Part shown: in pieces, positions 17,044 through 25,220 of the stretch
Layout: each line of letters opens with the position of its first letter
Position numbering within the stretch: the stretch's first letter is position 1
From: Gammaproteobacteria bacterium
GTDB lineage: Bacteria > Pseudomonadota > Gammaproteobacteria > JAJFKO01
DNA length: 64,000 bases
Assembly: GCA_021773175.1 (NCBI GenBank)
Contig: JAJFKO010000064.1
Location: 58,773 to 122,772, forward strand
Direction of reading: 5' to 3'
Notes under the pieces: model-generated
What the model was told of the DNA's origin: nothing
The model's database searches: none
The model's input: only the letters and a program-made list of their open reading frames with translations
Program-made: the position numbers and the translations under genes

Positions 17044-20037
17044 CTAGACTTTTGTAGGTTTTCTGAAAGGAGCAGATATTGCACTAGGCAATACATGTCC
17101 CGCCCTCATAACAGGTAGAGTACCAGCTTTTACTTCTTGTTTTGTCGGTCTCAGCATTCTGGAGAATTTTGCTATGGCTAGTGCATCAGAATAACTTGTT
17201 TTAAATTTTGCATGGTTGGTTGGTACATGTGCGCGAGAGTGAGACTTTGTTGTTGTCTCCATCCGTTGCCGATTAAGTGCTGCAGACTTTGCTTTCAAAC
17301 CCAATTTTGTTGTTAATAGTAAATTTTTTGTTGCAGCTTGGTAGCGCGCTAAACTTTGTAAACCTGCGGCACTTACTTTTTCAGGCTTACTTGTTAAAAG
17401 TGCAACAAGAGGCGTATTTGTATTATTGCTAGAAGCTAATCTATCAACATGCTCTTCCTCTGTTTCTAAATCAGGAAAGGCATTATTTAGGCTTGTATTA
17501 TATTGTTGCTTTTCTACTTGATAGTGTTTAGCTTTAGTTAGTTTGCCTAATTCATTTATGATAGTGTTGCTAACTCTTGATGCGTGTTGTTTGCCAGCAT
17601 AAAGCAATGAGCTTTCCATATTTTCTAAGCGAGAAGGGTCTAATTTTGCTAATAGGTTTCTAGTTTCAACGTCTAGAGAAAAAACAGCGTCATCATCTGT
17701 CGTTTTATTAAAAAAGGCAAGGCGTTTTTCGATGAAAATCTTTTCAAATAAATGTGAGCGTAATAGCGATAAACTTTTTGGACTTTGTTCAATTCGGAAA
17801 AGTTTATAGACTATTTCAGATATTTGCTCATTTGGAATGGCGCTTATGTCTGGTTGTTGAGTTGTTAAAAATTTATTGAAAATAACATTTAGCTCACCGG
17901 AAGGTTGGTGAAGATAATAGTTAAGAAAATCACAAGCAATTGTTCGTAAAGCATCAACTCGATTGCCTAAAATAGGAGTTAAGACATTATTCAGTTCTTT
18001 TTGGTAGGCAACGCTAGAGGTTTTCAACTGTGTATTTAAAGATGTCACGCCTAAAGTAAGTAGCCTATCAATATTTTCAAGCTGCAATTCCTTCTTAGTT
18101 TCTGCAGAAATATTGACTGGAAATGCTAAGTCTATTTTAAGTTTGAGGTCTACTTGGCTTTGGTTATTGAAAAATTTGAGAATAGAGTCTATTGCTTTAT
18201 ATTGAGCTTTTAATCCACTTTCATAATTCTTTAAATATACTGATAGTGATATATTTTGTTGTTGTGCAACTTTAGCGTAATATTTTAAAGTATCGGCAAC
18301 AGAATGATCAATGCGATATTCAATTTCAAGCTTTGCTTGAATTGCTTTTGCTAAAGCTTTTAATTTGCGAACTTTTAATCGAAGGCTATCAACTTCTGTT
18401 TCTAATGAGTCACTGGGCGTTACTTCAGAGCTTGCCGCACTTGCCGTTAATTCTTGAATTCTTTCATATGCACTACGCGCAATTAAAGCAAAGGCTCGTT
18501 TTTTAGCTTTATCATCTGGTGTCTTTTGTGTTCCTTCCTTAAATAGCTTTAGTGCGGTTGAGCCAAGTTTCATTTGTTCTCGTACATCTTTACCATTAGT
18601 ATTTAATATTAAAGTGTTTAACTTTTCTTGTTTGCGTTGAATATAATTGCGTTGAATACGCTGTCTTGCCAAGTAAAAACGTCCTTGTGCCTCAAAAAGG
18701 GAGCTTTTGACAGAATTACGTTTAAAAAACTGAGGGCTTATTTTATAGAGCAATCGGTCAAGAATAGATATACGTGTTAGTTGACGCCGCTGCAATTTAG
18801 ATAATTTTTTAAGATATTCTGCTGTACTTAGTGATGGCGTACCTTTTTTGCCAATAGCATAGTTTCGATGCAAGGACAGTATTGCTGTACTTTCTTGTAA
18901 TAATGCGCGAGCTTCTTTTTGATCTGCTGTTGGTTTATCTTTTGGAATAGCTGCAATTAATTCATGAACGGTGTTTATAATTTCATTAAGTTTCTGGTTG
19001 CTAACAATGTATTTGCCACTAATAATATGAAGTAAAAATAATGCGGCTTGTTCTGCATTTGCATCTTCAACTAAATAGTGTTCTTTTTTTAACTTGTTAA
19101 GTAGGTTTGGTGCTAATGTGAGTGCTAGCTCTAGTTTTTTTAGGGTAATGGCTTGCAGATGTGCATCCATCGCAAATTTAGCCGGTTTGAAATTCTGTAA
19201 TACTGCTAATTCAGGCTTTTCTTTCACCTTCCTTGCAACAGACATCGCGATAGCGTCGATGCCATTATCATCAAATAGTTCTAAGCTAAACGTTATATTA
19301 CATTCTTGAACTTTATTATTGCCTAGATCTGCTCTTTTAACTTCTACTGTATAGCGAATAGGAAGTGGTTCATCTGTTTTGCCATCACGAGTTACCGCGC
19401 GAGATAATGTATCCCGAGTGTCAATAAAGGTGCTTGTGCCATCGGCATGTTGAATGAAAGTAGGATTTCTAGTTGAAACAATATGTTTATTAGCATATTT
19501 TTCTGTAGGTAGATTAGGAGGTATGCCTAAGCTCTCAGTAATCAGATGATGTCCATTGCTATAGGCAGTAAACACATGTGCGCGTTGCTGGCATGTCATA
19601 ATACTATGGGTCGTCATTGCTGCTGAACCGCCAAAAAATGCATTAAGCTCATCTAGAGACAAAGGTTTTTCAAGGGTAGATACAGGGATCTTGTGGCCAG
19701 TTTTTTCATCAAAAAACACATAGCTTCGACGAAAATCTAGTCTAGCTTGCTCATAACGTATGCCAATTTCTGTAGCTGTTGCGTCATATGTTGAAAGTTG
19801 CGATAAAGCTGAATAGTCATAAGTGTTATGTTCATTGGGCTCGAGTAATTCTGATAAAGAAGCTAGTGAGCCCCCTGTTGATGTAAAAATAGAGTGGCCG
19901 AATAGTTGTGCTGTTTGAGATTCATTTAGAACTAATACTTGAATTGCCTCAGCAGCATAATACGCTGTGCTACTTACACTCGTATTGCTCGTAAGTTGAT
20001 AGGGGTTTTGTAATTTATTATTACTACCATCAAGCAT
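17044..20037 (-). CDS. Large protein of unknown function (997 residues)
   Basis: I recognise no family. There is no signal peptide and no obvious membrane segment. Residues ~1-230 are mixed Ser/Thr-rich sequence, including FFGGSAAMTTHSIM and HADGTSTFIDTRD. Residues ~280-900 are mostly long amphipathic helices rich in Lys, Leu, Glu and Gln, some probably coiled coil (for example the IQRNYIQRKQEKLN region). The C-terminus is basic with spaced prolines and alanines (SAISAPFRKPTKV). Large helical cytoplasmic proteins of this kind in Legionellales are often Dot/Icm substrates; that is inference only. It lies 37 bases after the TPR gene on the same strand and may be cotranscribed. Confidence 0.75.
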   Translation of the reverse strand: MLDGSNNKLQNPYQLTSNTSVSSTAYYAAEAIQVLVLNESQTAQLFGHSIFTSTGGSLASLSELLEPNEHNTYDYSALSQLSTYDATATEIGIRYEQARLDFRRSYVFFDEKTGHKIPVSTLEKPLSLDELNAFFGGSAAMTTHSIMTCQQRAHVFTAYSNGHHLITESLGIPPNLPTEKYANKHIVSTRNPTFIQHADGTSTFIDTRDTLSRAVTRDGKTDEPLPIRYTVEVKRADLGNNKVQECNITFSLELFDDNGIDAIAMSVARKVKEKPELAVLQNFKPAKFAMDAHLQAITLKKLELALTLAPNLLNKLKKEHYLVEDANAEQAALFLLHIISGKYIVSNQKLNEIINTVHELIAAIPKDKPTADQKEARALLQESTAILSLHRNYAIGKKGTPSLSTAEYLKKLSKLQRRQLTRISILDRLLYKISPQFFKRNSVKSSLFEAQGRFYLARQRIQRNYIQRKQEKLNTLILNTNGKDVREQMKLGSTALKLFKEGTQKTPDDKAKKRAFALIARSAYERIQELTASAASSEVTPSDSLETEVDSLRLKVRKLKALAKAIQAKLEIEYRIDHSVADTLKYYAKVAQQQNISLSVYLKNYESGLKAQYKAIDSILKFFNNQSQVDLKLKIDLAFPVNISAETKKELQLENIDRLLTLGVTSLNTQLKTSSVAYQKELNNVLTPILGNRVDALRTIACDFLNYYLHQPSGELNVIFNKFLTTQQPDISAIPNEQISEIVYKLFRIEQSPKSLSLLRSHLFEKIFIEKRLAFFNKTTDDDAVFSLDVETRNLLAKLDPSRLENMESSLLYAGKQHASRVSNTIINELGKLTKAKHYQVEKQQYNTSLNNAFPDLETEEEHVDRLASSNNTNTPLVALLTSKPEKVSAAGLQSLARYQAATKNLLLTTKLGLKAKSAALNRQRMETTTKSHSRAHVPTNHAKFKTSYSDALAIAKFSRMLRPTKQEVKAGTLPVMRAGHVLPSAISAPFRKPTKV

Positions 20038-20074
20038 ATTCTAACTCCAATAATAACACTATTCTGCTTCGTTA

Positions 20075-20389
20075 TTATTTCTGTAATCGTTTCAAAAAAA
20101 CCTGCATCTCTTTCACTGCTTGTTTATCGCCATTGTGTTCCGCAATGCGGATACCTTTTTCATAAACTGCAATCGCTTTACTATTTTCATTCGTTGCAGT
20201 TAATGCTTTACCGTAAAGTTTCCATGCTGCTGAATAATTCTCATCAAGTTCGATGGCTTTTTCCAAATGGTCGACCGCCATAGAATAATTCTTTTCAAGA
20301 AAATAGGCATTACCCAGTCCATAACGTAGTAGTGCATTCTCTTGTCCATTTGCCAGCATGGCTTCTAAATTTTTTATCATCTCTGTCAT
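20075..20389 (-). CDS. TPR-repeat protein (104 residues)
   Basis: Short protein made almost wholly of about three tetratricopeptide helices: LRYGLGNAYFLEKNYSMAVDHLEKAIELDENYSAAW, then LYGKALTATNENSKAIAVYEKGIRIAEHNGD, then a final basic helix. TPRs mediate protein-protein contacts. No signal peptide. It precedes the 997-residue gene by 37 bases, so the two may work together, but no evidence beyond position supports this. Confidence 0.8.
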   Translation of the reverse strand: MTEMIKNLEAMLANGQENALLRYGLGNAYFLEKNYSMAVDHLEKAIELDENYSAAWKLYGKALTATNENSKAIAVYEKGIRIAEHNGDKQAVKEMQVFLKRLQK

Positions 20390-20498
20390 GTGCTATTTAC
20401 TTAACTTGTCCATATACATTAGTACAATGAAGTAAATTTAGCGAATTGTAGCACGGCTGGTATGTTTTTGAACAGCTCTATAAGCAAAATAATTGAAT

Positions 20499-20645
20499 TT
20501 ATTGTTGGTTTGGTGCTGGGTGTGAGTGGTTTTGTGTTGCTGGGAGCTGCTGTTGTGGCAAATACAGTGCGCCACTTTGGCCACAAGCACTTAATAAGGC
20601 GCTACAAGTGAGAGCTAACAGAATGATATAACTGGTAAATTTCAT
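20499..20645 (-). CDS. lptM: LptM-like LPS-assembly lipoprotein
   Basis: A 48-residue gene. The signal sequence (MKFTSYIILLALTCSALL) ends in the lipobox LSAC with Cys21, followed by GQSGALYLP, which matches the CGqkGpLYLP signature of LptM (formerly YifL). The mature tail is Gln/Pro/His-rich. LptM helps mature the LptD-LptE LPS translocon in the outer membrane. AAAGAAAG lies before the ATG. In E. coli lptM sits between cyaY and dapF; here the usual lysine-pathway neighbours are absent, and pdxA is divergent 90 bases away. Confidence 0.8.
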   Translation of the reverse strand: MKFTSYIILLALTCSALLSACGQSGALYLPQQQLPATQNHSHPAPNQQ

Positions 20646-20735
20646 GATTTACTTTCTTTGTTTAGAATTGACAAGCGAGTATTTTAAAGTAGAGTAGGCC
20701 TGCTGCACAAGCTAACGAATGTGGAATTATCGATT

Positions 20736-21716
20736 ATGTTGCCAAGATTAATTATTACCATGGGCGAACCTGCGGGAATAGGCCCCGATTTGTTGGTGCG
20801 TTTTGCCCAAATTGCTATGAATGCCAACATAACGGTTGTTGGTGATCCAAAAATATTGCAAGATAGAGCAAAACTGCTCAATTTACCCATTAAACTTAAA
20901 AATTTCGATATAAATCAACTTGATAGAGATTTATCTGCTGGTGAAGTACAGATTTTGCCTATCGAGGCAAATACGCGCGTTTTACCTGGAAAACTTTCAG
21001 TAGAGAATAGTCGTTATGTACTCGCTTGTTTAGATGAAGCCATTAAGCAATGCCAGACTGGTCAGTTTGATGCATTGGTTACATGTCCTATTCACAAAGG
21101 CATTATTAATGAAGCGGGAATCGCGTTTACTGGGCATACAGAATATCTAGCTCAAAAAACACAGACTGAGCAAGTGGTGATGATGTTGCAAGCGCGTGAT
21201 TTACGTGTCGCTTTAGCAACAACACACATACCACTCGCGGCAGTAAGTGCACATATAACAACAGAATCGCTCACGAAAACGTTGCAAATCATTCAGCAGG
21301 ATTTACAACAGCGATTTCATATTGCTGCTCCACGGATGTTGGTGTGTGGTTTGAATCCGCATGCTGGTGAAGGTGGTTATATAGGCCGTGAAGAAATTGA
21401 TATTATCGAACCCGTAATAAAAAAGTTACAACAACAAAACATGAATATAACGGGACCATTGCCCGCTGATACTATTTTTACACCAAAGCAACTTGCAACA
21501 GCCGATGTCGTGTTGGCAATGTATCATGATCAAGGTTTACCGGTACTCAAACATTATGGATTTGGCGAGGCGGTGAATATTACGTTAGGCTTACCATTCT
21601 TACGCGTATCGGTGGATCATGGTACAGCTTTAGATATTGTTGGGACTGATGCCGTTGATCTTGGTAGTTTGCAAGCCGCTATTAATTTGGCGATAAACAC
21701 GGTAAAACAAGGATAA
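20736..21716 (+). CDS. pdxA: 4-hydroxythreonine-4-phosphate dehydrogenase
   Basis: Pyridoxal phosphate biosynthesis enzyme, 326 residues from the ATG at 20736. I preferred this to GTG 20721 because MLPRLIITMGEPAGIGPDLL is the conserved start and GTGGA lies ten bases upstream. Metal-site motifs: TCPIHKGIINEAGIAFTGHTEYLA, GLNPHAGEGGYIGREE, ADTIF, AMYHDQGLPVLK and SVDHGTALDIVGT. It lies six bases before rsmA, the classic pdxA-rsmA pair. Confidence 0.95.
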   Translation: MLPRLIITMGEPAGIGPDLLVRFAQIAMNANITVVGDPKILQDRAKLLNLPIKLKNFDINQLDRDLSAGEVQILPIEANTRVLPGKLSVENSRYVLACLDEAIKQCQTGQFDALVTCPIHKGIINEAGIAFTGHTEYLAQKTQTEQVVMMLQARDLRVALATTHIPLAAVSAHITTESLTKTLQIIQQDLQQRFHIAAPRMLVCGLNPHAGEGGYIGREEIDIIEPVIKKLQQQNMNITGPLPADTIFTPKQLATADVVLAMYHDQGLPVLKHYGFGEAVNITLGLPFLRVSVDHGTALDIVGTDAVDLGSLQAAINLAINTVKQG

Positions 21717-21722
21717 AATGTT

Positions 21723-22517
21723 ATGAGCCAGTTTGACTCTCATGCTAAACACACACCAAGAAAACGCTTTGGCCAGCATTTTTTACACGATAATAATGTT
21801 CTCGATAAAATTGTAATGGCGGTTGCGCCGAAGCCTGAAGATGCTTTAGTTGAGATTGGTCCGGGGCTTGGTGCGCTAACAAAAAAAATATTACCTAAGT
21901 GCCAACGTTTAGATGTTATTGAGTTAGATCGTGATGTTATTCCACATCTTGTTAAGGAATGCCAAGATCTAGGAGAGTTAATTGTTCATAATGTTGATGT
22001 GTTGAAATTTGATTTACAACAACTTATCTCTGACAAGAACAAGTTGCGCATTATTGGTAATCTGCCTTATAACATTTCGACCCCTATTTTATTTCATCTT
22101 TTAGGGTATAAAAGTCACATTCAAGACATGTATTTTATGCTACAAAAAGAAGTTGTTGAAAGAATGGTTGCGCAACCTGGAACGAAAATTTATGGGCGTT
22201 TAAGTGTGATGCTGCAATATCACTGCGAAGCACAAACGCTTTTCTTTGTTAAGCCACAATCTTTTAATCCACCTCCTAAAGTTGACTCAGCGGTTATTTA
22301 TATTAAACCACGAGCCAGTATTTCACTGTCTGCTAATAACCTAGAGAAATTTTCTGAAATAGTACGTACTGCCTTTAATCAACGCCGTAAAATGTTACGC
22401 AAGAGTTTGCATGATTTAATCACTGCAGAACAATTACAAGCGTTGGGTATTGATCCACAGCGACGCCCTGAGACATTATCAGTTGATGAGTTTGTGACAA
22501 TCAGTAATGCTCTGTAA
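21723..22517 (+). CDS. rsmA: 16S rRNA dimethyladenosine transferase
   Basis: KsgA/RsmA dimethylates two adjacent adenines near the 3' end of 16S rRNA; 264 residues. The SAM-binding motif VEIGPGLGALT, the acidic motif IELDRD and the catalytic NLPYNIST are all present, after the typical RFGQHFLHD. The C-terminal helical domain holds FNQRRKMLRKSL. Coupled to pdxA. Confidence 0.96.
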   Translation: MSQFDSHAKHTPRKRFGQHFLHDNNVLDKIVMAVAPKPEDALVEIGPGLGALTKKILPKCQRLDVIELDRDVIPHLVKECQDLGELIVHNVDVLKFDLQQLISDKNKLRIIGNLPYNISTPILFHLLGYKSHIQDMYFMLQKEVVERMVAQPGTKIYGRLSVMLQYHCEAQTLFFVKPQSFNPPPKVDSAVIYIKPRASISLSANNLEKFSEIVRTAFNQRRKMLRKSLHDLITAEQLQALGIDPQRRPETLSVDEFVTISNAL

Positions 22518-22645
22518 ATTTAACCTATAGTTTAAGTTGCTATCCTAAGATATTTATTCTTGAAATGTTCCGATTTCGTGCTTAGCCTGCGGATATGGAA
22601 CGTTTAAGAAGAAATCAAACGTTTAGATTATATAATTTCTTATGC

Positions 22646-23794
22646 TTAACTGCCTCGTAATGAAGGACTGTGTTTTGGTATTAAATCTTCAGGTTTTAAT
22701 AGAAATATTTGCGGTATTTCTTTTGCAAGAATAGGCAGCGGTGTTAGCATTGCCGGTTCTCGAAAACTCTCTGCTGCAGGTTTGGGGACAAGTTGCGATG
22801 GATGAATGATCGGTCCATGAGCTCCTATGGTTTCAAAGAATGCTTGATCACTTGCGTTTACTTCATCGCGGTCTTCTATAACAAGCTGTCCTTCTTTATC
22901 TGTGTCATAGCATTCAAGGCGTGCCGCATTTATAACATCCACTAGCTTGTCTATATCCACATAACTAGTACAAGAGAATTGCCCGTACTCTGGTTCTGCA
23001 CAACGTGAGGTAAGTAAATTATAAAGTCCCAATACAACTTTGTGGCAATAAGGAATATCATTTCTGTGGTCGTCAATTAAAGTACTAACTTGAAAAATTA
23101 AAATATTATCTTCATTACGAGAGGCACCAGAGTCGACTTCTGCTAATAGTAGGCGCAGTAATTCATCAACTGTGGTAAATCCCGCAGTAATAGGCGAAAG
23201 ACTTTTTGTGCTCAGACTAAAAAATCTTCGACTTAATCTTTGGCTCTCCCGTGAACTATCATCTTGAAATTCTACAAAAGGACTTATAAATGGGGGCTCT
23301 CTATCACCATGTAAGTGCATTTGAAATTTTGCAGGACCCATCAATATTCCATGTGCACCTAATATTTCTAATAACGTTTGCTCTGTAGGATGAGGCTCGC
23401 CTTGTGCTAATACAACTGCTTTTTGTTCTTCTCCAGCATCATTTCCATAGCATTCTTGGATTGCTGCCATAACGATACGCAACAGTTCTGCAGCTTCTGC
23501 TTGATATCGTTCCAGAGGTTCGAATTGACCATAGCTTTCTGTTCTAAAAGATGCCGCAATATAGTTATAAAGGCCAACAGCGATTTTGTTGCAATAAAGA
23601 AGATCCTCTTTGTTAGCTTCAATCAAGGCGATAGCTGTCCAGAACTTATTAAGGTCTTCTGCTGAATAGACACCAGATTCTATTTCTTTAGTTAATAATG
23701 TAACTAGCTGCTGTGCTGATAAAAATACACTGACATTACCTTTTTCTTGAAACATTCCACCTTCTGCTAGTTGTGTGCCTTGTCCCATTGCCAT
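22646..23794 (-). CDS. Unknown protein built from two copies of a ~130-residue domain
   Basis: A 382-residue protein with a clear internal duplication. Copy A spans about residues 27-158 and copy B about 207-336. Matching segments include DLLYCNKIAVGLYNYIA versus DIPYCHKVVLGLYNLLT, then ESYGQF versus PEYGQF, then QECYGND versus LECYDTD, and finally ILGAHGILMGPAKF versus TIGAHGPIIHPSQL. No signal peptide or membrane helix. I know no named family with this pattern. The divergence between copies implies an old duplication with selection on the YC-K-GLY and GAHG positions. Candidate effector by size and novelty only. Confidence 0.75.
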   Translation of the reverse strand: MAMGQGTQLAEGGMFQEKGNVSVFLSAQQLVTLLTKEIESGVYSAEDLNKFWTAIALIEANKEDLLYCNKIAVGLYNYIAASFRTESYGQFEPLERYQAEAAELLRIVMAAIQECYGNDAGEEQKAVVLAQGEPHPTEQTLLEILGAHGILMGPAKFQMHLHGDREPPFISPFVEFQDDSSRESQRLSRRFFSLSTKSLSPITAGFTTVDELLRLLLAEVDSGASRNEDNILIFQVSTLIDDHRNDIPYCHKVVLGLYNLLTSRCAEPEYGQFSCTSYVDIDKLVDVINAARLECYDTDKEGQLVIEDRDEVNASDQAFFETIGAHGPIIHPSQLVPKPAAESFREPAMLTPLPILAKEIPQIFLLKPEDLIPKHSPSLRGS

Positions 23795-24122
23795 GATTTA
23801 TTTCCTCACTACTAAAATAACAATTAATTGAAGTCAAAAGTTGACGACATAATGGGTAAAAAGTTTGTTTTTGTCCAGAAATAAATCGTTTTTATGACTT
23901 GATTTTCATTGAAGGGATATTTCCTAAGATAAAGCTGAGACTCAGTACTATATAGGTTACATGCAACGTAAACAGTTTAAGTACTGAGTCTACCCCAGCC
24001 CACCAAAACAAGCCTAGATGTTGACAAGAGACTTGAGTCAGTGCGCACAATGTACACCATATGAACATAATTTGTACATGGAGAAATTTTCAGGCAACCT
24101 ATTCCATTTTGGAATGATGAGT
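23795..24122. other. 328-base intergenic region with a 12-base inverted repeat
   Basis: No coding ORF. It should hold the promoter of the minus-strand gene ending at 22646; TTGACT about 40 bases before its ATG is a candidate -35. The inverted repeat AGACTCAGTACT lies at 23938-23949 and its complement at 23980-23991, see separate entry. Confidence 0.4.
23938..23991. repeat. Inverted repeat AGACTCAGTACT with 30-base loop
   Basis: Twelve-base perfect arms at 23938-23949 and 23980-23991. The loop (30 bases) contains no run of T, so it does not look like an intrinsic terminator. It sits ~130 bases after the LysR gene and ~145 before the duplicated-domain gene, both on the minus strand. Function unknown: an operator, an RNA hairpin or a remnant mobile end. 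Confidence 0.5.
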
Positions 24123-24998
24123 CTAAGGCTTCATTTTTAACTTACTAATGGCTTTAATAAAGGTTTTGGCTTGTGCCGATAAAACTTGGTCTGCAGCATG
24201 CAGAATGTAGTAATCCAGCTGTAAAGCAGGGTGTTCATAAATGGATACTAAGTTTGGGTCTTGGATATTTGCTGGCAATAAACACCAACCATAGCCTGAT
24301 AGTGTTAGCTGTATTAAGGATGTTACGACATCTGCTTCATGTTGAATTTTTATGTTTAAGCCTTGTTTAGCAATAAACTGATTCAGCAATTTTCGAGAAG
24401 GTGCAGAGCTTGGTGGAGCAATAGCAGGATGTTCTATTATTTCTTCTAATGTTGGTGCTGGTTTTTCTGCTAATGGATGATGTTTTGCAATTTTTATGTG
24501 AAAAGGTAAACGCCACAAGGGAATTGTTTTAAAGCCATTAATTTGTTTATCATGTAAACCGTTTATAAAAAGCTCTATTTCTTGATTTTGCCTGCTCTTA
24601 TATTGAATGGATTGAGGAATATAATTAATCGAAAGATTTATCTCAGGATGGGATTTCTCAAATTCCGCGAGGAAATCAGGAATTAAAAAAATACCAATAA
24701 AATTTACTATTCCTATTTTAAGGATGTAGTCATCTTTTTGATTTAATATTTGAATGGCATTTTTACCATTTTCCATCGCATTTAATGCTTTGATGGCATA
24801 GGGTAGAAAGCGTTGTCCGGTATCGCTTAATAGCAACTCATTATTTGCGCGTAAAAACAGTTGTGTACCAAGCTCTTCTTCAAGTGCCAAGATTCTTTTA
24901 CTAATAGCAGATTGTGTTGTTGATAATATTTTTGCAACTTTTGTAAAGGAGTTGTATTCCGTTGTAAAAATAAAGGCTTTTAATTGCCGCTGATTCAT
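24123..24998 (-). CDS. LysR-family transcriptional regulator
   Basis: A 291-residue regulator with the N-terminal winged helix-turn-helix typical of LysR (LKAFIFTTEYNSFTKVAKILSTTQSAISKRILALEEELGTQLF) and a C-terminal periplasmic-binding-like effector domain starting near residue 90. It lies 222 bases downstream of hpnO with the large palindrome at 25038 between them, so it is probably a separate transcript. It could regulate the hopanoid genes, but no LysR site was identified. Confidence 0.9.
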   Translation of the reverse strand: MNQRQLKAFIFTTEYNSFTKVAKILSTTQSAISKRILALEEELGTQLFLRANNELLLSDTGQRFLPYAIKALNAMENGKNAIQILNQKDDYILKIGIVNFIGIFLIPDFLAEFEKSHPEINLSINYIPQSIQYKSRQNQEIELFINGLHDKQINGFKTIPLWRLPFHIKIAKHHPLAEKPAPTLEEIIEHPAIAPPSSAPSRKLLNQFIAKQGLNIKIQHEADVVTSLIQLTLSGYGWCLLPANIQDPNLVSIYEHPALQLDYYILHAADQVLSAQAKTFIKAISKLKMKP

Positions 24999-25037
24999 AA
25001 GTTTTGCTCTTAATAATCTAATGCATTAAGTTTAGCA

Positions 25038-25201
25038 TATGCACGCCACATCATGGTTTTTCAGTTTTATGCGAGCTCTTTTCCGTTCTATTGAACCTAT
25101 GAATCTTGGCAATAGTCCTGCTATTCCCGGTAACTCATAGGTTCAATAGAACAAAAAATATTAACGCCTGATTCCTGGAAAAGCATGATGTGGCGTGCAT
25201 A
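25038..25201. repeat. 164-base nested palindromic element
   Basis: Outer arms TATGCACGCCACATCATG (25038-25055) and its perfect complement (25184-25201) enclose inner arms GTTCTATTGAACCTATGA (25085-25102) and its perfect complement (25135-25152). The near-repeat GTTTTTCAG/CTGGAAAAG extends the outer stem. It encodes nothing and separates hpnO from the LysR gene. MITE-like structure; as RNA it would fold into a long stem that could terminate or process the hpnO transcript. Confidence 0.75.
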
Positions 25202-25220
25202 AGTTTGAATATTCTATTAA

